From Peribolospora baueri (Eukaryota; Basidiomycota; Peribolosporomycetes; Peribolosporales; Peribolosporaceae): a DNA stretch of 21,561 nt. The notes under the pieces are model-generated. The model ran no database searches and was not told where the DNA came from. It saw only the letters and a list, made by a program, of their open reading frames with translations. The stretch covers positions 1 through 21,561 of the forward strand of contig JAMDHS010000157.1 of the NCBI GenBank assembly GCA_029717555.1. Direction: 5' to 3'. The stretch's first letter is position 1. Each line of letters opens with the position of its first letter. Below, in pieces: positions 18,434 to 21,561 of this stretch. The translations under genes and the position numbers were made by a program.

Positions 18434-19137
18434 GCGGGCGGAGGTCGCAGAGTGGTCGCGTGCGTCTGCAGTCGGCGAGCTGGCCGGTGCGACGGACGAA
18501 GACGGGGCGGGCGAGGCTCGCGCCCGTATGTACCTATGCTCCCGATCGATGTCAAGTAGTCTTGAATGGCGACCAGTGTGTCTGGAAGTGGACGTACAGA
18601 CGTTGGAGGCAAGGGCCATGCGTGCGTGTCTTAGTCCTAAATTGCGGTTGCGGTTGAGGAAGTAGTAGAGGGGGAGATGGGCCCGCTGAGCACCGGGACC
18701 CTTGCCGCAGCCGGTGCCCGCCTCCGCCATCGAGATGCCGGTTATTGGGCCGGAATCGTCTCCGGACTCGTATCTCGCCACGGACGTCCATCATCCTACG
18801 TCCCATCGTTACTCTCCACCCTTTCCCTTGCTTGCAATTGTCTTCGTCGGCTCTTTGCTCATTCGCCCTCGCTCGCCCCCCCCCTCTCCTTTCCCCCTCG
18901 GACTCGCGGTATCGCGGTACGACCCGGTGCGCCGCAGGATCGAGCGCACTTCGACCCCATCTCTAAGCACGATCGATTGAGGCCCAGCCAGCCAGCCGCG
19001 GTCGTCCGTCGAGCCTTTTACTCGGTCCATTGGAAATTAATCTGCAGAGGCGGCACAGTAAGGCTCGATAGGGAAAGAAGTGAGGGAGACGGATCAGCGC
19101 AGGACAAACGGGGCGGTCAAATTGCCAGGAACACACG
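18434..19137. other. Region between p24 and RAB4 genes
   Basis: About 700 bp. A plus-strand open stretch at about 18700-18980 reads protein-like (VPASAIEMPVIGPESSPDSY, a short hydrophobic run, then a basic tail). It has no clear start context or splice partners, so I do not call it. A C9 run lies near 18877. Confidence 0.4.
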
Positions 19138-20635
<1,498 letters not shown>

Positions 20636-21190
20636 CCGTGCGCGCACTACCAATCGTCGCCGCCCGCCCCGTTCCATCCATCTTCGGCCGCCATGCTCGT
20701 TTGTCTTCTTTCGTCATCCTTTTCCCTATCCTATCTTGGCTTCCCTAAATCTTTCTCCGTTTCTCCCTCTATTTTCGTCAAAGTTCGATACCCTTCGTTT
20801 GTCTCCCCTCCCTCCCTCACTCCCTCGTCAATCAGTTCTATATTTTTTCTCATCCTCGTTGCGCCATTGACATCTTGTACAACAACTCATTCCTTCTTCG
20901 CACGATCGTAGTTCGACATACTAGTTCGTTCCCCTCACGCTCTCCACTACTACTACCTCGAACACTTGGCGAAACCTTGGTCGCGCCGCGCATTCGTGAC
21001 TTGCTTCGTGGGACAGAGAAAAAAGTCTTTCCTTCGCAAAAAGAAAGAGAGATCCGACAGGTCGTGCTACACTCGTTCCCATCCATGTTCTCATTCATAC
21101 ACTCGTTCGTTCGTTCGTTTCGTGCAGGTGGTGCCCCCCCCGCACGCGCTGGCTGGACGACGACGGCCGAAGACGGACGGAGGACGACGA
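20636..21190. other. Convergent intergenic region, RAB4 and P450 3' ends
   Basis: About 555 bp, T/C-rich on the plus strand. No gene is seen in it. Confidence 0.5.
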
Positions 21191-21561
21191 TCAGGAGCGG
21201 TGGGCCTTGACGCGCACGCGGTAGCCACCGCCTCGGAGGGGTAGGGTAAGCGAGTCTTCGTAGTGCGGCGGCTCCTGTCCGGGGACGACGACGATGTCAA
21301 AGTGGGCCAGCAGGGCGGCCATGACGGCCAGGCCTTCGTACGTGGCCAACGTCTGGCCGAGACAGATGCGCGGGCCTGCATTGAAGAAGTGGGCCTTCCA
21401 AGGACCAAAGTTGCGCAGCTTGCCCGCTTCGTCAATCCACCGCGACGGCTTGAACTCGAGGCAGTCATCACCCCACACCTCTGGCATGCGCCCCATCACC
21501 CAATCAGACCAGCCGACCATCTCGCCTGCCTTGACGCGTACGGGCGGCAGCGTGGGGTGGT
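21191..21561 (-). CDS. Cytochrome P450, C-terminal part (runs off window)
   Basis: The frame enters from the right edge and stops at 21193-21191, giving 123 visible residues. It opens with HPTLPPVRVKAGEMVGWSDW, the region after the ExxR helix. It continues through MPEVWGDDCLEFKPSRWID, the PERF-like segment. Next is FFNAGPRICLGQTLATYEG, whose FxxGxRxCxG loop holds the haem-ligand cysteine (codon 21364-21362). The last strand pair ends LTLPLRGGGYRVRVKAHRS. FNAGPRICLGQ is typical of the CYP52/CYP63/CYP86 clade, whose members hydroxylate alkanes and fatty acids at the chain end on the ER membrane. The subfamily and substrate cannot be fixed from this part, and the N-terminal anchor is outside the window. 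Confidence 0.92.
   Translation of the reverse strand, partial: HPTLPPVRVKAGEMVGWSDWVMGRMPEVWGDDCLEFKPSRWIDEAGKLRNFGPWKAHFFNAGPRICLGQTLATYEGLAVMAALLAHFDIVVVPGQEPPHYEDSLTLPLRGGGYRVRVKAHRS

Noticed and set aside
18702-18980. 92-codon plus-strand frame with a hydrophobic run
   Set aside because: Protein-like in part, but with no recognisable family, no splice partners and no clear promoter; chance is likely.

Overview
The window reads as nuclear DNA of a GC-rich, intron-dense fungus, most likely a basidiomycete. Third codon positions favour C or G. Introns are mostly about 80-160 nt with gtgagt-type donors and pyrimidine-rich acceptors. The protein set includes a true Rab4, a JTB-type membrane protein and a Cys3/MetR-type bZIP. 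The dense introns and the Rab4, which budding yeast lacks, fit Basidiomycota. A Pucciniomycotina yeast such as a Microbotryomycete is my guess and is not proven. I see no transposon, virus-like element, tRNA, rRNA or CRISPR array.

Left part (1-6503). The window opens on a 60-nt T run, followed by the 3' exons of a ribosome-assembly Rsa3-like gene (+). Next comes an RG-rich nuclear-type hypothetical protein (+), then the NatB catalytic subunit Naa20 (-, five exons including a 25-nt microexon). An unresolved stretch (3948-4828) separates Naa20 from a type I membrane protein of sensor-like architecture (+, two exons).

Middle (6926-13878). LSM4 (+, six exons, the first coding exon only the ATG) is followed by a polyQ bZIP factor of the Cys3/MetR/Zip1 group (+). 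Two minus-strand genes follow: a fungal JTB-domain protein with an expanded lumenal loop, and the ubiquitin-like sulfur carrier URM1.

Right part (14472-21561). A Snx3/Grd19-type PX sorting nexin (+) converges on a tiny cysteine-rich CYSTM-type protein (-). That gene shares a divergent promoter with a p24 cargo-receptor gene (+). The promoter carries a 13-bp tandem repeat with CACGTG cores. A Rab4 GTPase (+, eight exons) follows, and the 3' end of a cytochrome P450 (-) runs off the right edge.

Functionally, most genes are housekeeping: ribosome assembly, N-terminal acetylation, RNA decay and splicing, tRNA thiolation/urmylation, and ER-Golgi-endosome traffic. Three trafficking genes (SNX3, p24, RAB4) lie within about 6.2 kb. 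A possible sulfur theme links the bZIP factor, URM1 and the CACGTG repeats, but only by inference. Splice sites were assigned by eye from frame continuity and family alignment recalled from memory; no alignment or transcript was available.
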